DNA from: Bacillus niameyensis
Lineage (GTDB): Bacteria > Bacillota > Bacilli > Bacillales > Bacillaceae_C
Length of the DNA: 64,000 nt
NCBI RefSeq assembly: GCF_001375535.1
Contig: NZ_LN831197.1
Location: 3,879,586-3,943,585 of the forward strand
Direction of reading: 5' to 3'
This document shows, in pieces, positions 8,584 through 18,043 of this stretch. The notes beneath the pieces are model-generated. The model saw only the letters and a list, made by a program, of their open reading frames with translations, made no database searches and was not told where the DNA came from. The stretch's first letter is position 1, and every line of letters begins with the position of its first letter. Position numbers and translations under genes: made by a program.

Positions 8584-9963
8584 ATGAATACGAATGATCA
8601 ATGTACCCAGAATGACTTGGCTGAAATAATCAGCATGATCTATTCTGGTGCAGCACTCAACAAAGTATTAGAATTTATTACAAAAACCATTGAAAGATCT
8701 TTTTATCCTATTCAGGTGCATGCATCTATCATGCTATATGATCCCATTAGGAAAAAGCTTGGAAGTATGATTGGGCCTTCTCTGTCGCAAAATTATATTA
8801 AGTCGATTGAACCGATGGATATTGGCCCTTATGAAGGATCATGTGGTACGGCTGCTTTTTTAAAAGTGCCAGTTATTATAGCTGACATCGATGAAGATCC
8901 TCTTTGGGATAAGTATCGTAATTTAGCGAATCAAAACGGTTATAGAGCTTGTTGGTCGACTCCAATCTTGTCATCGAAAAATGACTTAATGGGTACATTA
9001 GCATTGTATTTTAAAGAAGTTTATCACCCCCATACCGGGCTAATTCAAAAATTACAAGTATACGAGCATCTTACAGCGCTTGCTATTCAGCTTGCATTTA
9101 ATAAGGAAAAATGTTTCTCGAAAGCAGTACCTTCTACTCCAAGAAGTGAACGGCAGTTTACCACAGAAACCCAAAATGAAAATAGACAATGGAATAGAGA
9201 GTTGCAAGAAGCTTTGTTAAAAGAAGAGTTTAAAATTTATTATCAACCATCTTTTGATCTAAAACTAGGGTGCGTAGGCTTGGAGGCTTTAATCCGTTGG
9301 AATCATCCTAATTTAGGAATCTTAGCTCCTAATCGTTTTTTACACATAGCTGAGGAAACGGATTTTATATTAGAGCTAGAAAAATGGGTGTTAACCAAAG
9401 CTATTAAGGATGTGCAAAGTTTTCAAAATCATGATTTGAAAAATATGACATTATCTGTCAATATTTCCGCAAAGCAATTAGAAAATCCAAATTTCCCTGA
9501 AAGAGTACTTCAAATTCTCCAATATTCACTTTTCAACCCTCAGAACCTTATTTTGGAAATTACAGAACGATTTCTTATTAACCTTGAAAATATTGAGACC
9601 GTTCGAAAACTGAGAGAGTTGGGAATTAGAATTTCAATTGATGATTTTGGAACTTCGTATTCTTCTCTTCAGTATTTAAAGGATTTGCCAGTAGATGAAC
9701 TAAAAATTGACCGAAGTTTTATTGATAATATGGAAATGGATTTAAATAAGCAAAAGATTGTAGAAATGATCATTGAGCTTGGGCACCAACTTAATTTGAA
9801 AATAGTGGGTGAAGGTATAGAAACAAAAAAGCAATTTCAATTGTTACAGGAAATGCATTGTGATAAGGTTCAAGGATTCTTATTTAGTAAGCCATTACCA
9901 CTTTCAAAATTCAAAAAAGGAAATCTTCAACAAATAAAAGAACTTGTTACACATCATTTTTAA
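8584..9963 (+). CDS. GAF-EAL c-di-GMP phosphodiesterase
   Basis: 459 residues, no membrane helix. An N-terminal GAF domain (about 5-175, with GPYEGSCGTAAF and RACWSTPILSS) is followed by an EAL domain from about 205. Catalytic signatures are intact: EALIRW near residue 234, SVNISAKQ, LEITER, DDFGTSYSS, KIDRSF, EGIET and QGFLFSKP. It should hydrolyse c-di-GMP to pGpG under control of a signal bound by GAF. The ATG at 8584 follows AGAGGAAATGG. It probably shares an operon with the cyclase and the Sda-like peptide, giving opposing activities in one transcript. Confidence 0.92.
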   Translation: MNTNDQCTQNDLAEIISMIYSGAALNKVLEFITKTIERSFYPIQVHASIMLYDPIRKKLGSMIGPSLSQNYIKSIEPMDIGPYEGSCGTAAFLKVPVIIADIDEDPLWDKYRNLANQNGYRACWSTPILSSKNDLMGTLALYFKEVYHPHTGLIQKLQVYEHLTALAIQLAFNKEKCFSKAVPSTPRSERQFTTETQNENRQWNRELQEALLKEEFKIYYQPSFDLKLGCVGLEALIRWNHPNLGILAPNRFLHIAEETDFILELEKWVLTKAIKDVQSFQNHDLKNMTLSVNISAKQLENPNFPERVLQILQYSLFNPQNLILEITERFLINLENIETVRKLRELGIRISIDDFGTSYSSLQYLKDLPVDELKIDRSFIDNMEMDLNKQKIVEMIIELGHQLNLKIVGEGIETKKQFQLLQEMHCDKVQGFLFSKPLPLSKFKKGNLQQIKELVTHHF

Positions 9964-10106
9964 ATAACAAAGGATAAAAATCGATGCACGAATATGGTCA
10001 GACATATATAATAATAAATTCCAGTATGTAGAGCAGTTTTAATGATCATCATGTTCTGTATGGGGATACAAAATATAGTGGGAATTGCGACTTAGGAGGG
10101 AGAAAT

Positions 10107-10754
10107 ATGATTTCTATTCTACTAGCAGATGATCATTCTATAGTTCGATCGGGAATAAAACTTTTAATAGATAGCCAGACTGATATGAAAGTAAATTATG
10201 AGGCGGAAAACGGGGAAGAAGCTGTTTTAATAGCGTTAGAAAAGAATCCTGATATTGTCATTATGGATTTAAATATGCCGAAAATAAATGGACTTGTGGC
10301 AACAAGGCAAATAAAGGAAACGAAAAGTGATATAAAAATCATAGTATTAACTATGCATGATGACAGAGAATATATCTTTCGTGTTTTGCAAGCGGGTGCA
10401 TCAAGTTATTTATTAAAAAGTAATCACGATAATGATTTGATAGAGGCAATTAGAACGGTTCATCAGGGAGGCGCCTACTTATATCCCGAAGCTACAAAAC
10501 ATTTACTTGAAGATTACATAAGAAAGTCAAATGAGGAGATGAAGAATCTTCAAATATTGACAGGTCGTGAACAGGCAGTTTTATCCTATTTAGCTAAGGG
10601 ATATACAAACCGAGAAATTTCTGAACAACTATTTCTGTCCATAAAAACAATTGAATCACATCGTTCTAAAATTATGGAAAAATTAGATTTGAAATCACGT
10701 CCTGATTTGGTTAAATACGCTATAAAGAATGGTCTTCTCGACTTTGTTGATTAA
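10107..10754 (+). CDS. NarL/FixJ family response regulator
   Basis: 215 residues: a receiver domain with acidic pocket Asp8/Asp9 and phosphoacceptor Asp54 (VIMDLNMP), the conserved Lys in SSYLLKS, then a LuxR-type HTH (LTGREQAVLSYLAKGYTNREIS). A perfect TAGGAGGG precedes the ATG. The histidine kinase 124 bases downstream is the likely partner. Target genes are unknown; the neighbouring DoxX, chemoreceptor and globin genes are candidates. Confidence 0.92.
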   Translation: MISILLADDHSIVRSGIKLLIDSQTDMKVNYEAENGEEAVLIALEKNPDIVIMDLNMPKINGLVATRQIKETKSDIKIIVLTMHDDREYIFRVLQAGASSYLLKSNHDNDLIEAIRTVHQGGAYLYPEATKHLLEDYIRKSNEEMKNLQILTGREQAVLSYLAKGYTNREISEQLFLSIKTIESHRSKIMEKLDLKSRPDLVKYAIKNGLLDFVD

Positions 10755-10878
10755 GGTTAGGTCATCTATATTCGTTGATGGTCTGCCTTTTTCATGTAAG
10801 GGGCTCCATGCCGGTTAATACACATTAAGTTGGTTTTGTTCATTTATCGTTTGTTGGAGAGCAGAATGGGGGAATTAA

Positions 10879-12702
10879 ATGAAACTATTTGAACCGGTTG
10901 TTGCTTTCATAAACCGTTTTACTTACATTCAGAAGTTTAACCTAATCGGGACAATAGTCGGAATTCCTATTATTATAATGAGTCTAATGCTGGTTCATAC
11001 GATAAACAAGGAGATTACAATTATTGAGGTACGGAAAAAAGGAGCAAATTACAACGCTTCATTAAAAGAACTGTTAAGGGATGTGCAGATTCATCGTGGC
11101 TTATCCATTCGTTATTTAAGTGGAGACACATCAGTAAAAGCCGCTTTGGCTGAAAAGCAATTATCTATATCTAAAGAACTTAAAACAATAAATGAGTATG
11201 ATGAGGCGCTAAACATAAACCAAACAATGGAATTGATTCAAGACCAATGGGAGGAGGTAAATTCGCGGATCGGAAGGATCCAAGTACATGAAACAACATC
11301 TACCCATAATGAGCTCATTGTGTTGATTACTGATCTAATGGTAACAAACGCTGAAAACTCCGGTTTATACCAATCAAAAAGTAATGGGACTTATTATATG
11401 ATTGAACATGTAACGAAGACACTCCCTCAATTTACAGATGACTTGGGACGAATTCGGGGCGAAGCGATGAATGTTCTTGTGAAAAAAGAAATCTCACAAG
11501 AGCAAAGGGATCAGTACATCACCCTATCGGCTTCTGTTGAACAATCCCTAAAGGAAATTGAATACGGAATTAATATAATATTAGCGGAAAAGCCATTATT
11601 GAGAAATAGCTTTAAGGATGTGAGTCAAGCTGTCCTGATAGATACGGGGAATTTCCTACTTAGTGCTAAACAGAATTTGCACCAAACACCAGAGTTTACT
11701 AGTGATCCGGAAGAGTTTTTTCAAGCGGCTACATCAATGATTGATGCAGGCTTTCATTTATATGATATTGAAACAAATGAGCTAGAGAAAATAATGATCG
11801 AGCAGATGAACGAGTTAAAGAAGAAAAGGCTGTTGATGATTATACTTTCTGTTTTATTTGCAAGTCTAACACTATATTTTTTTATCGTCTTTTACTTGTC
11901 CATGCATAGAACGACTGAGGAAGCTAAAATGGCTGGATATTTTTTCACTTACAAATATTTGTTTTTTCCACAGCTTAAACAAATAGCTGATAGCAAGGAA
12001 AGAGTAGAGTTAAAATATGAAGAAACTGAGCAGAGACTCTATGAGGTTGAAAAGAAAATGTCTCAACAAGTTTTTCAAGCTCACGAAGATGAAAGAAAGC
12101 GTGTATCTAGAGAATTGCATGATGGAATAGGTCAAACAATCTATAGTATTATCGTCCTTTTAAATTTGATAGAATTAGAGAATTTAGATGATTGGAGAAC
12201 AGATAAAATTAAAAAGGCAAAAGCGATAGCAGCTAATGCGATGAAAGAAGTTAAGCAGATTGCTCGTTCCTTGCGCCCCAGCTCATTGGATGATTTGGGT
12301 TTTGTCCCTGCTTTGAAATCATTTATTGAGGAATTCGAAAAAACACATGGAATTTCAGTAATACATGATTTGCCCAGTGATCAAAACAGGTTTAATCCCG
12401 ACATCGAGACTGTATTGTATCGGATTTGTCAGGAATCATTAACAAATGTAGCGAAATACTCTCAAGCAAATTCAGTCTATGTATGTCTCCACGATTACGA
12501 GCAGGAAATATTATTAACGGTTTATGATGACGGACAGGGATTCTATGTGGACAAATCTGTACAAGACAGCCAGCGAAAGGGAATCGGATTATTTAGTATG
12601 AAGGAGCGTGCAGAAGGATTAGAGGGTTCATTTCAAATCAGTTCAAAATTAAATCAAGGGACAACTATCAAGGTGCGCATTCCGAAGAATCAATCAAAAT
12701 AG
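10879..12702 (+). CDS. Sensor histidine kinase with NIT-like extracellular domain (HisKA_3 type)
   Basis: 607 residues. An N-terminal helix (about 20-45) is followed by a long helical extracellular domain to about 310 containing RDVQIHRGLSIRYLSGD, a pattern seen in nitrate/nitrite-sensing-like (NIT) helical bundles. A second helix sits at about 316-340. The cytoplasmic part has a coiled linker, a HisKA_3 dimerisation helix with phosphoacceptor His414 (DERKRVSRELHDGIGQ) and an HATPase domain (NVAKYSQA, DDGQGF, GIGLFSMKERAE). This is the NarX/DegS class and pairs with the NarL-type regulator upstream. A nitrogen-oxide or redox ligand is possible but unproven. Confidence 0.88.
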   Translation: MKLFEPVVAFINRFTYIQKFNLIGTIVGIPIIIMSLMLVHTINKEITIIEVRKKGANYNASLKELLRDVQIHRGLSIRYLSGDTSVKAALAEKQLSISKELKTINEYDEALNINQTMELIQDQWEEVNSRIGRIQVHETTSTHNELIVLITDLMVTNAENSGLYQSKSNGTYYMIEHVTKTLPQFTDDLGRIRGEAMNVLVKKEISQEQRDQYITLSASVEQSLKEIEYGINIILAEKPLLRNSFKDVSQAVLIDTGNFLLSAKQNLHQTPEFTSDPEEFFQAATSMIDAGFHLYDIETNELEKIMIEQMNELKKKRLLMIILSVLFASLTLYFFIVFYLSMHRTTEEAKMAGYFFTYKYLFFPQLKQIADSKERVELKYEETEQRLYEVEKKMSQQVFQAHEDERKRVSRELHDGIGQTIYSIIVLLNLIELENLDDWRTDKIKKAKAIAANAMKEVKQIARSLRPSSLDDLGFVPALKSFIEEFEKTHGISVIHDLPSDQNRFNPDIETVLYRICQESLTNVAKYSQANSVYVCLHDYEQEILLTVYDDGQGFYVDKSVQDSQRKGIGLFSMKERAEGLEGSFQISSKLNQGTTIKVRIPKNQSK

Positions 12703-12853
12703 TATAGTCACTTTTAAAAAAATATGGTTTTTTTCGTTGGAAATGTGGGAAAAACCCTATAGATTTTAGCGATAAAAATCGGAGATAATGGGTAATGTCT
12801 TTATAGAAGATTAAATTTTTATTACATTACGCTTTTTAAAATGAGGTGATCCA

Positions 12854-13414
12854 GTGGTTGAAGTAAAACGTGGTCCTTTTGGACAAGAAGTAATAGTAGA
12901 GGAAAATCGATTTTCAAGATTGTTGTTTGTTAGTACTAGATTATCATGGCTTTGGTTGATTCTCCGTGTATATTTAGGTTACTCATGGCTAACATCGGGT
13001 CTAGGGAAAATTGGTGCAGATGCATGGACGGGAGCAAATGCTGGTGCTGCGATTAAAGGTTTCACTGGTGGAGCGGTAGCTAAAGCTGCAGACGGTGATG
13101 TATCGACATGGTATGCCTGGTTTTTGGAAAACGTAGTGATGCCAAATGCTGTCCCATTTTCTTACATGGTGGCATACGGTGAAGTACTAGTAGGCATTGG
13201 TCTAATTATCGGTTGTTTAACAGGAATTGCTGCCTTTTTCGGGGCATTGATGAATATCTCATTTTTGCTAGCGGGGACAGTCAGCTCTAATCCAGTGATG
13301 TTTATCATAGCCATCATATTAATTATGGCGTGGAAAGTTGCTGGTTGGTATGGTGTGGATCGTTGGGCACTCCCATTTTTAGGGACACCATGGAAGCCGA
13401 GAAGAGAAAATTAA
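12854..13414 (+). CDS. DoxX family membrane protein
   Basis: 186 residues with four hydrophobic segments, starting GTG after GAGGTGAT. The first helix with the G(Y)SWLTSGLGKIGADAW segment and the terminal FFGALMNISFLLAGTVSSNP are typical of DoxX/DoxD-like proteins, which in some organisms are part of thiosulfate:quinone oxidoreductase or associate with redox enzymes. It closely resembles the partial protein at the window start. It is followed by a strong terminator. Substrate unknown. Confidence 0.85.
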   Translation: MVEVKRGPFGQEVIVEENRFSRLLFVSTRLSWLWLILRVYLGYSWLTSGLGKIGADAWTGANAGAAIKGFTGGAVAKAADGDVSTWYAWFLENVVMPNAVPFSYMVAYGEVLVGIGLIIGCLTGIAAFFGALMNISFLLAGTVSSNPVMFIIAIILIMAWKVAGWYGVDRWALPFLGTPWKPRREN

Positions 13415-13429
13415 AAAGAATCTCTAATA

Positions 13430-13473
13430 AAAAAACTATGCTTATTGTTCGTAAAAATAAGCATAGTTTTTTT
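13430..13473 (+). terminator. Rho-independent terminator
   Basis: A 15-base arm ending ACTATGCTTA pairs with TAAGCATAGT and flanking A/T, followed by seven T. It ends the DoxX transcript. Confidence 0.9.
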
Positions 13474-13688
13474 ATGATTAAATATTTTACTTTAAGAGTG
13501 AACCCTGCTATCAAGATCACTTAGGGATTTTTATCCAATAGTCACCATTTGGATAAAGATCCCAATAAACAAATTACTAAATATAAATTATAATAGGAAA
13601 GTCCTTTACGTGCTTGAGTAGATAGGGGCTACACTCTGTATGAAAGGCAAATCACTTATATCATAAAGAGAAAGGAAAATGACTATAA

Positions 13689-14024
13689 ATGGCAGTTAAC
13701 GAGCTTCCGCGCTATGCCGTTTTGTACTCGCAGTTTCAAACTGATCATTTGCATCTTGATGACGATCAGAAAAAGTCTTTGGATAGACTGTTTTGTTTCC
13801 TATATGAACACTCAGATGTTTATTATTTAGCGTTCGTTCGTGAAACAATTTTAAGGGATTATTTAAAATATCATGCTTCAACTAGTTTTGAATCAATCTC
13901 TTTTTTACAAGCGATAAAGGATATTAAAATTTTTCTATGTTTTATTAGAAATACAAAAGAGATTAATCGCGAATTACAAATTGATTTTAGTATTAAAAAT
14001 ATTTATATGTGGATCGAATTATAA
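13689..14024 (+). CDS. Unknown 111-residue protein, second copy of the chemoreceptor-linked family
   Basis: Gap-free paralogue of the protein at 4449-4784, same length, about half identical. Shared positions include YSQF/LSQF near the start, DxYYLAFxRE, the FESISFLQAIKDIKIFL helix and the WIEL terminus. Function unknown. ATG start with GAAAGG upstream. It is 33 bases before a Cache chemoreceptor, the same arrangement as the first copy, which argues that the two products work together. Confidence 0.78.
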   Translation: MAVNELPRYAVLYSQFQTDHLHLDDDQKKSLDRLFCFLYEHSDVYYLAFVRETILRDYLKYHASTSFESISFLQAIKDIKIFLCFIRNTKEINRELQIDFSIKNIYMWIEL

Positions 14025-14057
14025 CAGTTGCTCAATATTCTGGAGAAGGTGTAATCA

Positions 14058-15809
14058 TTGAAATTATTTAATTTTTTCTCTTCATCTATAAAAGTAAAAT
14101 TAATTTCCATATCATTTCTTTTGTTATCAATTCCTCTTATAATAACGGGAATTATGACATATAAAAGTAGTTCGAAAAGCTTAGATGAACTAGGTGCAAC
14201 AAATTTAAAAAATAGTGTGGAAATGACGATCTCCTTCATCGATTCCCTAAACAAGGAAGTTGAAAAAGGAACTCTAACCTTGGAAGAAGCTCAAGAAAAA
14301 GTAAAGGTAGCAGTTATTGGAGAAAAGAAGGCGGATGGTAAAAGAGAGATTAATCCGAACCTTAATTTAGGTGAAAATGGATATGTTTTTATTTTAGATC
14401 CAAATGGGATTCAAGTTGCAGACCCGTATGCAGAAGGGGAAAATTTATGGGACTTGAAAGATTTGAGCGGTGAGAAAGTTGTCCAAAAAATGATTGAAAC
14501 GGGCAATGATGGTGGTGGATACACATATTACGATTGGTATCTTCCGGATAGTAAAGAAACTGATAAAAAGATCACTTATTCAAAAACAGATCCCAATTGG
14601 GGCTGGACTGTTAATGGAAGTACATATATGACGGACTTCAATCAACCAGCCACACATCTACTACAACTAGTGCTATTGATCATCGGTATTACATTGCTAG
14701 CAGGAACATTCATTGTTTGGATTTTTGCCAATAGTATTGCTAAACCAGTTAATAAAGTATCAAAACAAATGGGCTATTTAGCAAATGGTGATTTAACACA
14801 TGATCCCCTCGAAATTAAGTCTCAAGATGAAATCGGAAATTTGGCAAGAGCGATGAATGAGATGCAAAGCCAATTAAAGGAAATTATCTATAGTGTTTCT
14901 GTAGCAACTGAGACGATTACAAGTCAGAGTGAAGAGTTTTCTCAATCAGCCAACGAGGTAAAAGAGGGTGGCGAACAAATAGCAGGAACAATGCAGGAAT
15001 TAGCGACTGCTGCCGAAATGCAAGCCGATAGTGCTACAACGCTGAACGAAAAAATGGATGAATTAAATGGCCGGATTTTTGAAGCCAATCAGCATGGAAA
15101 ATCCGTAGAAATCGCTTCTGCCAGTGTGTTGAAAATGGCTGAAGATGGAAGCGGACTAATGGATAAGTCGGTCGACCAGATGGAAAACATTCATCATAAA
15201 GTGAATGTCGCTGTAAAAAATGTTAGGGACTTAAACGAAGAGACGAGAAAAATTTCTAAGCTCGTTAGCGTGATTGAAGATATTGCAGCACAAACGAATT
15301 TATTATCGTTAAATGCAGCTATTGAGGCAGCACGTGCAGGGGAGCATGGAAAGGGATTTGCTGTTGTTGCATCGGAAGTAAGGAAGTTGGCCGAACAAGT
15401 AACAAGTTCTGTCGGTGAAATAACAACGATCGTAAACCATATTTTACAAAATGCTGATAGAACAGTTGATTCATTGGAATCCAGTTATGTAGAAGTAGAA
15501 AATGGAACAAAGCAAATAGAAACTACAGGACGTACCTTTGGAGAAATCACCCAGTCCGTTTCAGATATGGTTCAAAAAATCCAAGGGATTTCCGAAAACC
15601 TGAAGGAATTGACAAACAAAAGCGGCGAAATGTCCAAAGCAATTGAGGACGTAGCAGCAGTGTCAGAAGAAGCAGCAGCAGGAGTTGAACAAACAGCCGC
15701 ATCTGCAGAGCAATCGAGCAGTTCTATGGAGGAAATTGCTAATGGTGCTGTAGAACTTGCAACTTTAGCGGAGAGTTTGAACAATCAAGTAAGGAAATTT
15801 AGACTGTAG
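14058..15809 (+). CDS. Cache-domain methyl-accepting chemotaxis protein, copy 2
   Basis: 583 residues, the same architecture as the receptor at 4844: N-terminal helix, single-Cache-like domain ([30 protein letters not shown]), second helix, HAMP and MCP signalling domain with tip [20 protein letters not shown]. Signalling and HAMP regions are nearly identical to copy 1, while the Cache domain differs more, so ligand specificity may have diverged. The TTG start is supported by GGAGAAGGTG and by the shared MKLF beginning. No CheR-tethering pentapeptide. Confidence 0.92.
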   Translation: MKLFNFFSSSIKVKLISISFLLLSIPLIITGIMTYKSSSKSLDELGATNLKNSVEMTISFIDSLNKEVEKGTLTLEEAQEKVKVAVIGEKKADGKREINPNLNLGENGYVFILDPNGIQVADPYAEGENLWDLKDLSGEKVVQKMIETGNDGGGYTYYDWYLPDSKETDKKITYSKTDPNWGWTVNGSTYMTDFNQPATHLLQLVLLIIGITLLAGTFIVWIFANSIAKPVNKVSKQMGYLANGDLTHDPLEIKSQDEIGNLARAMNEMQSQLKEIIYSVSVATETITSQSEEFSQSANEVKEGGEQIAGTMQELATAAEMQADSATTLNEKMDELNGRIFEANQHGKSVEIASASVLKMAEDGSGLMDKSVDQMENIHHKVNVAVKNVRDLNEETRKISKLVSVIEDIAAQTNLLSLNAAIEAARAGEHGKGFAVVASEVRKLAEQVTSSVGEITTIVNHILQNADRTVDSLESSYVEVENGTKQIETTGRTFGEITQSVSDMVQKIQGISENLKELTNKSGEMSKAIEDVAAVSEEAAAGVEQTAASAEQSSSSMEEIANGAVELATLAESLNNQVRKFRL

Positions 15810-15932
15810 TAGGAAAGTTGTGGAAGCGAAAATCTTCATAGATGTACGAAGGAACATGTATAATGGTCGTAAAGAGGAAATAATGAATTTTAAATGTCTG
15901 TGTATGTCCTTAATATAAGAAACATGCTAAAG

Positions 15933-15974
15933 TGTGATTAATCTCACAGTAATATTTATTTAAAGGCCTATGAT
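15933..15974 (+). promoter_or_regulatory. Crp/Fnr-type box and -10 element of the globin gene
   Basis: TGTGA-N6-TCACA at 15933-15948 with a TATGAT -10 at 15969-15974, centring the box near -41 from the expected start. This is nearly the same layout as 346-388. Oxygen-responsive activation of a globin by Fnr would be coherent. Confidence 0.7.
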
Positions 15975-16006
15975 ATAGGAAAACCCGTCATATTAGGAGG
16001 GAGTAT

Positions 16007-16411
16007 ATGACTGAGCCACGTTTACAAACCCTTTACAGTCAAATTGGTGCTGAAAAGATAGAAGAGTTGGTCAATGCCTTTTATCCGAAAGTGTATTCGG
16101 ATCCGAATTTAATTCCAATTTTCCAAGGGGATATGAGAGAAATTATGAGAAAGCAACGAATGTTTCTTACTCAGTTTACTGGTGGGCCGCCCCTTTTCAG
16201 TGAAGAATTTGGCCCACCAGCTATGAGACGACGTCATTTACCGTTTGAAATTACGCCAACGCGTGCGCAAAGTTGGCTACGGTGCATGCATGAGGCTTTT
16301 GAAGAAACAGGATTAATTGACCATCCTGCTGGGGGAATGTTTTTTGAGCGATTGACTCAAGTTGCGGCTATTATGGTTAATACAGAAGAAGACGAAACGG
16401 TTGAGTCATAA
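16007..16411 (+). CDS. Truncated haemoglobin (YjbI/trHbO type)
   Basis: 134 residues, the usual length of group II truncated globins. Motifs match the family: LYSQIGAEKIEELVNAFYPKV, the E-helix QRMFLTQFTGGPPLFSEEFGPPAMRRRHLPF with the proximal-side RHLPF, and a Trp (AQSWLRCM) in the G helix. It should bind haem and diatomic gases in the cytoplasm. In B. subtilis the homologue yjbI neighbours the spx adaptor gene yjbH, but here it lies alone behind an Fnr-type box. Start ATG with TAGGAGGGAG. Confidence 0.9.
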   Translation: MTEPRLQTLYSQIGAEKIEELVNAFYPKVYSDPNLIPIFQGDMREIMRKQRMFLTQFTGGPPLFSEEFGPPAMRRRHLPFEITPTRAQSWLRCMHEAFEETGLIDHPAGGMFFERLTQVAAIMVNTEEDETVES

Positions 16412-16430
16412 ACTAGGAAATATCTTTATT

Positions 16431-16469
16431 TCAAGTCAGTCTTAGAAAATGGGCTGACTTGTTTTTTTT
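16431..16469. terminator. Convergent terminator between globin and Nudix genes
   Basis: AAGTCAG pairs with CTGACTT over a 14-nt loop, followed by eight T on the plus strand. The T run touches the stop codon of the minus-strand Nudix gene. Confidence 0.75.
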
Positions 16470-16929
16470 ATGATTTCAATTTTTCCAAATATCCTTCGAT
16501 TGCCCTTCGATGGCTGCCAATCATATCATTTGGAAGACGATCAATTGGATAATATTCGATCGAAAGAGATTCATCATCATGAACCATTGCTCTCCCATGC
16601 AAAATATCCTTAGTCGCATAGACGATCGTTACAACAAAAAACTCATCCCCATTTTCGGCTCTTACAAAATTTTTCGCTCCAGATGAGATGGATATTAGTT
16701 CTAATTCTCCAATTGTTAATCCTGTTTCTTCAAATACTTCTCTTCGTGCACATTCCTCAGTTGATTCCGTTAACTCCATTAACCCTCCAGGAAGCCCCCA
16801 TACACCATGTGGGTATTTTCGTTGTTGTAATAACACATCATTATTTTTGTTTAAAATGATGACGATGGAACCAACTAGAATGAGCGGGCGATGTCCAACG
16901 ATTTTTCGTAACTCTTCAACGTATCCCAC
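16468..16929 (-). CDS. Nudix hydrolase
   Basis: 153 residues. The Nudix box is complete (GGLMELTESTEECARREVFEETGL region, matching GX5EX7REUXEEXGU), preceded by the usual VWGLPGG. The enzyme should hydrolyse a nucleoside-diphosphate-linked substrate using Mg. Substrate not predictable. The GTG start has a distant AGAAGGG as ribosome binding site, so the exact start is uncertain. Confidence 0.88.
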   Translation of the reverse strand: MGYVEELRKIVGHRPLILVGSIVIILNKNNDVLLQQRKYPHGVWGLPGGLMELTESTEECARREVFEETGLTIGELELISISSGAKNFVRAENGDEFFVVTIVYATKDILHGRAMVHDDESLSIEYYPIDRLPNDMIGSHRRAIEGYLEKLKS

Positions 16930-16994
16930 CCTTTTTCCACACCCTTCTGAAAATAAAAAAGATTCTAATCTTATTCTATTATGTAGGATTTTTA

Positions 16995-17160
16995 TTGTCT
17001 AGCTCCAGCGCCCAGCGCCTATCAAACTTTCCGCTTCTTCCTACGATAAGTCAACATCGATTCGCCATTGGCTCACCGTGTTTCCTTTAGCTCAGGCCAA
17101 CAGGACGTTGGTCAGAACGGCGTTGCACCAAGACGGCGCGTCTTTAGCCGTTCATCCTTA
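16995..17160. repeat. Dispersed palindromic repeat, copy A
   Basis: It begins TTGTCTAGCTCCAGCGCCCA and ends TTCATCCTTA. Near-identical sequence recurs at 22775-22940 and, shortened, at 22985-23085. It lies between the Nudix gene and the secreted-protein gene and carries no gene. A family of small non-autonomous repeats is the likely identity. Confidence 0.85.
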
Positions 17161-17246
17161 CTTGAAAATTCGTTAATCTCTCTATAATCCTCATAATTTT
17201 AGTCAAGTTGGTAAAAAATAGACTAACATCTTCCGGGAGTGATTTT

Positions 17247-18011
17247 ATGAGAAAATCGATTCTTATTTTGATTTCAGTGATGATTTGTATCGGGTTTGCA
17301 CCATATGTTGGGGCAACTGGCAAACCTTCTGCGATTTTGGAATATAAACATGATGTGACAGGGGACGGACAGCCTGATAATTTAATTGTTTATGGTGTGC
17401 CAATTAAGGAAAATAAAAATTTTTATCAAGAAGTTTGGGTTGAAATCGAACAGTCTAATGGACAAAAGCTAAGGATTGACTATGAAGGAGGTTTTGAACC
17501 GAAATTAGATTTTAGGGATTTGAATCATGATGGCATTGACGATATTTTATTCTCAAGTGCAACGGGTGGCAGTGGGGGCCTAAATAATTATGCTCTCCAT
17601 ACAGTTGCGAATGGGAAAGTACAAGAAATAGATCTGCCATCACTCCAGATTGACGGTTATTTTGAAGAAGACTTCGAAGCAGTCATTAAGATTGAGGGTC
17701 TTAAAAAGCCAATTCTACTTGATCTCTGGAATCGGAAAAAGGATTATTTATCACTTGGATTATATCAAGAAAACGGTATGTTAAACGAACCAACGGAACT
17801 AATGATTGATCCAATAGCGGTATATGAAATTATTCCTTTGAAAAAAGGTTATGGGTTGAAAGGTTATCGTCAAATTAGTGGAGCTTACCACGCGGATCGA
17901 CTTGGAACAGTAGAAACCCAATGGTATTACACAAAAGGCAAATGGACACCTGTCGAGATTAAATGGGTGCCTGTCACGCCCCGAAATTTGTCGAAAGTGA
18001 AAGGGGAGTAA
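17247..18011 (+). CDS. Secreted FG-GAP/VCBS-like repeat protein
   Basis: 254 residues. The N-terminus (MRKSILILISVMICIGFAPY, then VGATG) is a signal peptide. Two DxxGDGxxD-like loops (DVTGDGQPDNL, DLNHDGIDDIL) resemble calcium-binding VCBS or FG-GAP blades. Function unknown, probably extracellular. The ATG at 17247 is chosen because CGGGAGTGAT lies just upstream and gives a clean signal peptide. The last ~15 residues (WVPVTPRNLSKVKGE) are encoded by a dispersed short repeat, so the C-terminus may have been reshaped by repeat insertion. Confidence 0.6.
   Translation: MRKSILILISVMICIGFAPYVGATGKPSAILEYKHDVTGDGQPDNLIVYGVPIKENKNFYQEVWVEIEQSNGQKLRIDYEGGFEPKLDFRDLNHDGIDDILFSSATGGSGGLNNYALHTVANGKVQEIDLPSLQIDGYFEEDFEAVIKIEGLKKPILLDLWNRKKDYLSLGLYQENGMLNEPTELMIDPIAVYEIIPLKKGYGLKGYRQISGAYHADRLGTVETQWYYTKGKWTPVEIKWVPVTPRNLSKVKGE
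17965..17996 (+). repeat. Short dispersed repeat (GTGCCTGTCACGCCCCG family), copy 1
   Basis: GGGTGCCTGTCACGCCCCG followed by AAATTTGTCGAA. Other copies lie at 19249-19278 (inverted), 20387-20418 and 47257-47294. This copy is inside the 3' end of a coding gene. Confidence 0.8.
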
Positions 18012-18043
18012 GGTGTGTCTTTAGTCTATGAAGAAGCTACTAA

